Below are positions 13,551-15,373 of a DNA stretch of 15,373 nt, piece by piece. The translations under genes were made by a program, and so were the position numbers. The stretch spans positions 1 to 15,373 of the forward strand of contig JAKAPO010000020.1 in assembly GCA_021807065.1 (NCBI GenBank), given 5' to 3'. The notes beneath the pieces are model-generated. The model did no database searches. It had not been told where the DNA came from and was given only the letters and a program-made list of their open reading frames with translations. The DNA comes from a bacterium (GTDB taxonomy: Bacteria; Vulcanimicrobiota; Vulcanimicrobiia; Vulcanimicrobiales; Vulcanimicrobiaceae). Position 1 is the first letter of the stretch. The number at the start of each line of letters is the position of its first letter.

Positions 13551-14497
13551 AGCCGCTCGCGCTCCGGCCGCTCGGTCTCGGTGAGATCGTCGACCGAGCG
13601 CTCACGCTCTACTTGCGCAATTTTGCCACGCTGACGGGAACCGTTCTCGTCGTCATCTTCATCCCGATGTCGATCGGGCAATTTTTCTTGCTGGATGCGC
13701 AGTCCGGAGAGTTTCAAACGTTTTTCCGAATCTTGCAGCACCCGGGAGCCGCTCCGCCGGCGACACCCCTAGCGGACATGATTTCGTTCCCCGAACTCAT
13801 GCTTGGCTATCTGACGCTGTTCTTCACGGCGGTGCTGGGGCTCTTTGCCAATAACGCGGTCGCCGTGAACGTTGCTGCGGTCTATACCGGACGGGTGCCC
13901 AGCGTGTCGGCAGGCTTGCGCGCAACGTTCCGCCGCTGGGGAGCGCTCCTTGGGCTGTTCTTCTTGGGCTTGCTTATCGCTCTGAGCGCTTATGTGCTCT
14001 TGTTTGCCATGTTGTTCGCCGGTATCTTCGGTATCGTCGGGGCTGCGGCGGCGCTTCCCGCCGCGATGCGGTCGTGGCCGATGATTACGCTGCTTGTGCT
14101 GTGCGGCATCGTACTCTTTCTGGCCGTCGTAGCGATCGCACTGTTACTGGTTCTTGCATTTACGTTTGCCGGATATGCCGTCGTCATCGAAGGCAGGAGT
14201 GTCATCGACGCGATCGGCTCCGGACTGTCGCGCGTCTTCAATCGCAAGGAATGGGGGAGAGCCCTCGTCGTGCTTATCGTCGCATTACTGATCGGGCTTG
14301 GAGTCTCAATGGTTAGCGGGACGGTGGAGCTGCTGCTGCTCTTCGTGCCCGGAACTCAGAGCATCGTTGCGATTCTGAGCGCGATCGTCGCGGTCGCCGC
14401 GGCGGCGGTGCAAACGGTGTTCTACGCCGTCTACTACTATGACGTGCGTATCCGGCGCGAAGGCTTCGATCTCGAAATGGCACTGCAACGCCTGTGA
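13547..14497 (+). CDS. Polytopic membrane protein with LRPLGLGEIVDRA N-terminal motif (GDPD-membrane-domain-like)
   Basis: The 316-residue protein starts with the N-terminal motif common to a family of uncharacterised bacterial membrane proteins (LRPLGLGEI-DRA-LY-RNF). These are often annotated as glycerophosphoryl diester phosphodiesterase membrane-domain proteins, but no GDPD catalytic domain is present. There are about six membrane segments, at roughly 28-50, 85-108, 130-165, 177-205, 240-262 and 268-292. The C-terminus (YYYDVRIRREGFDLEMAL) is also typical. The ATG at 13547 lacks a Shine-Dalgarno and overlaps the mini-ORF stop. Its own stop overlaps the DUF4129 gene's GTG by 4 bases. Its role with DUF4129/DUF4350 proteins is unknown; a membrane complex is inference. 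Confidence 0.8.
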   Translation: MKPLALRPLGLGEIVDRALTLYLRNFATLTGTVLVVIFIPMSIGQFFLLDAQSGEFQTFFRILQHPGAAPPATPLADMISFPELMLGYLTLFFTAVLGLFANNAVAVNVAAVYTGRVPSVSAGLRATFRRWGALLGLFFLGLLIALSAYVLLFAMLFAGIFGIVGAAAALPAAMRSWPMITLLVLCGIVLFLAVVAIALLLVLAFTFAGYAVVIEGRSVIDAIGSGLSRVFNRKEWGRALVVLIVALLIGLGVSMVSGTVELLLLFVPGTQSIVAILSAIVAVAAAAVQTVFYAVYYYDVRIRREGFDLEMALQRL

Positions 14498-15108
14498 CGC
14501 ATCCACCGATCGACCCGCAGCTCGCCGCGCGCCAGGAACTGGCAACGCCGCTGCGCTACCACTTGCAAGGCGCGCCGCCGGCAACGCAGTCGTGGTGGGA
14601 CAGACTCATGGAGGCGCTGGGAAGGTTGCTGGAACGGCTTTTCAGCATTCATGCCGGTGCGAGCGTCGGCAATTTCATCGTGATCCTGGCGCTGCTTGCC
14701 GTCGCTGCGGTAACCATCTTTCTCGTTACGCGTTTTTTCTCGACCGTTCCACGGCGGCGCGGTGCCGAAACCGAGATCGAGGAACTCTCGGCGGAGCGCG
14801 CCGAGCATATCTTCGCCCGCAAGGCGTTCGTGGCTGCAGAGCGCGGAGACTTCGTCACAGCGGTACGGCTGCTGTTGCGCGCCGCGGTGGTGATGCTCGA
14901 TTTGCGAGGCGCGCTTCGCGACGATGCGAGCGCAACCGTCGGGGAGCTGCGCCGCCAAACGCTTGGCTTCGGTGAGAGCGTCGCGGTACCGTTCGGCAGC
15001 ATCGCGTCGGCGTACGTCACCGGGGTCTACGCGCGGCTCCCGGTCGAAGAAACCACCTGGCGGAAGGTTCGCGACGCATACGAAGCGCTGCGCGAGGCGC
15101 AGCGATGA
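14494..15108 (+). CDS. DUF4129 domain-containing protein
   Basis: The 204-residue protein has a cytoplasmic or periplasmic N-terminal part with SWWDRLMEALGRLLERL (about 33-49), one membrane helix (about 62-81), and a C-terminal helical domain. That domain fits DUF4129: RKAFVAAERGDFVTAVRLLLRAAVVMLDLRG, then a variable loop, then AYVTGVYARLPVEETTWRKVRDAY. The family usually sits in operons with MoxR ATPase, DUF58 and DUF4350 or transglutaminase-like proteins; its biochemical role is not established. It starts with GTG overlapping the upstream stop (GTGA) and ends overlapping the next ATG (ATGA), so it is tightly coupled on both sides. Confidence 0.85.
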   Translation: MTHPPIDPQLAARQELATPLRYHLQGAPPATQSWWDRLMEALGRLLERLFSIHAGASVGNFIVILALLAVAAVTIFLVTRFFSTVPRRRGAETEIEELSAERAEHIFARKAFVAAERGDFVTAVRLLLRAAVVMLDLRGALRDDASATVGELRRQTLGFGESVAVPFGSIASAYVTGVYARLPVEETTWRKVRDAYEALREAQR

Positions 15109-15373
15109 GAAAACGCGGTGATGTGGTGCTGCTGGTTACCGCCTTGGCCATCGTAGTTGCGCTAGCGTTGCTGCACCCCCAGCGGCAGGAGCAGCCCTCG
15201 ACCTATTCTTCGTACGACACCGGGAGAAACGGCTACCGGGCCGTCTATGAAGTGATGCGGCGCGAAGGCGTAGCGAAACGGCGCTTTAGAGGCGAACTCC
15301 GCATGCTGCATCGCTGCTCCGGAACTATCGTCGTGTCGCCAAACTTCTACGGAACGATCCTCATCAACAGGCC
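15105..15373 (+). CDS. DUF4350 domain-containing protein (N-terminal part)
   Basis: The frame opens at ATG 15105 and runs off the window after 89 complete codons. It has an N-terminal membrane helix (VVLLVTALAIVVALALL, about 7-23), then STYSSYDTGRNGYRAVYEVMRREG. This is the characteristic DUF4350 motif, a Ser/Tyr stretch followed by G-x-x-A-Y-E at the start of a Rossmann-like extracytoplasmic domain. The later strand GTIVVSPNFYG fits the same fold. It overlaps the DUF4129 stop by 4 bases. The expected neighbours beyond the edge are a MoxR-type AAA ATPase and a DUF58 protein; that is inference from known operons. Confidence 0.8.
   Translation, partial: MRKRGDVVLLVTALAIVVALALLHPQRQEQPSTYSSYDTGRNGYRAVYEVMRREGVAKRRFRGELRMLHRCSGTIVVSPNFYGTILINR

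Noticed and set aside
1..15373. CRISPR arrays, tRNA or rRNA genes, insertion sequences, integrases
   Set aside because: No spaced direct repeats, tRNA-like cloverleaf, rRNA segment or transposase/integrase motif was recognised by reading; a tRNAscan or Infernal run would be decisive.

Overview
The window is about 15.4 kb of gene-dense, high-GC bacterial chromosome from a diderm (outer-membrane) organism. The evidence for an outer membrane is the LPS-export genes (lptB, an LptF/G permease), a secreted protein that ends like an outer-membrane beta-barrel, and a type IV pilin-like protein. A DUF3084 gene next to Lpt genes, the high GC content and Pro/Thr-rich secreted proteins suggest candidate phylum WPS-2/Eremiobacterota (Vulcanimicrobiota). 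That placement is inference and would need marker-gene phylogeny.

Layout. (1) 1-2845, plus strand: the end of lptB, an LptF/G permease, a DUF3084 membrane protein and a YqgF/RuvX-like RNase H-fold protein, tightly packed as one operon. (2) 2846-5703, plus strand: a potentially structured leader, an unrecognised secreted protein with a beta-barrel-like C-terminus, a membrane-anchored TPR-like protein and a GT4 glycosyltransferase; this looks like an envelope or surface-glycan group. (3) 5689-9022, minus strand: a RecQ-family helicase with an unusual domain layout, followed 13 bases later by a large secreted protein with a Pro/Thr linker. (4) 9023-9186: a hairpin-rich divergent intergenic region. 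(5) 9187-11693, plus strand: the classical dnaX-ybaB-recR replication/repair operon. (6) 11653-12409, minus strand: a pilin-like gene split into two frames exactly at five tandem AGAT repeats. (7) 12446-13416, plus strand: a membrane protein with a translationally coupled winged-helix regulator. (8) 13458-15373, plus strand: a mini-ORF duplicating the N-terminus of the next gene, a polytopic membrane protein, a DUF4129 protein and the start of a DUF4350 protein. These overlap by 4 bases each; a MoxR ATPase and a DUF58 protein would be expected beyond the window edge.

Most of the window is core cell biology. The strongest unexpected signal is the tetranucleotide repeat in the pilin-like gene: losing one unit joins the two frames into a 250-residue protein, as expected of a phase-variable (contingency) locus. 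Second is the 30-residue mini-ORF carrying a diverged copy of the neighbouring gene's N-terminal motif and overlapping its start codon. Other points are two leader regions with several possible stems, a 10-bp perfect hairpin at the end of the regulator gene, a small inverted repeat in a divergent promoter region, and the RecQ domain architecture.
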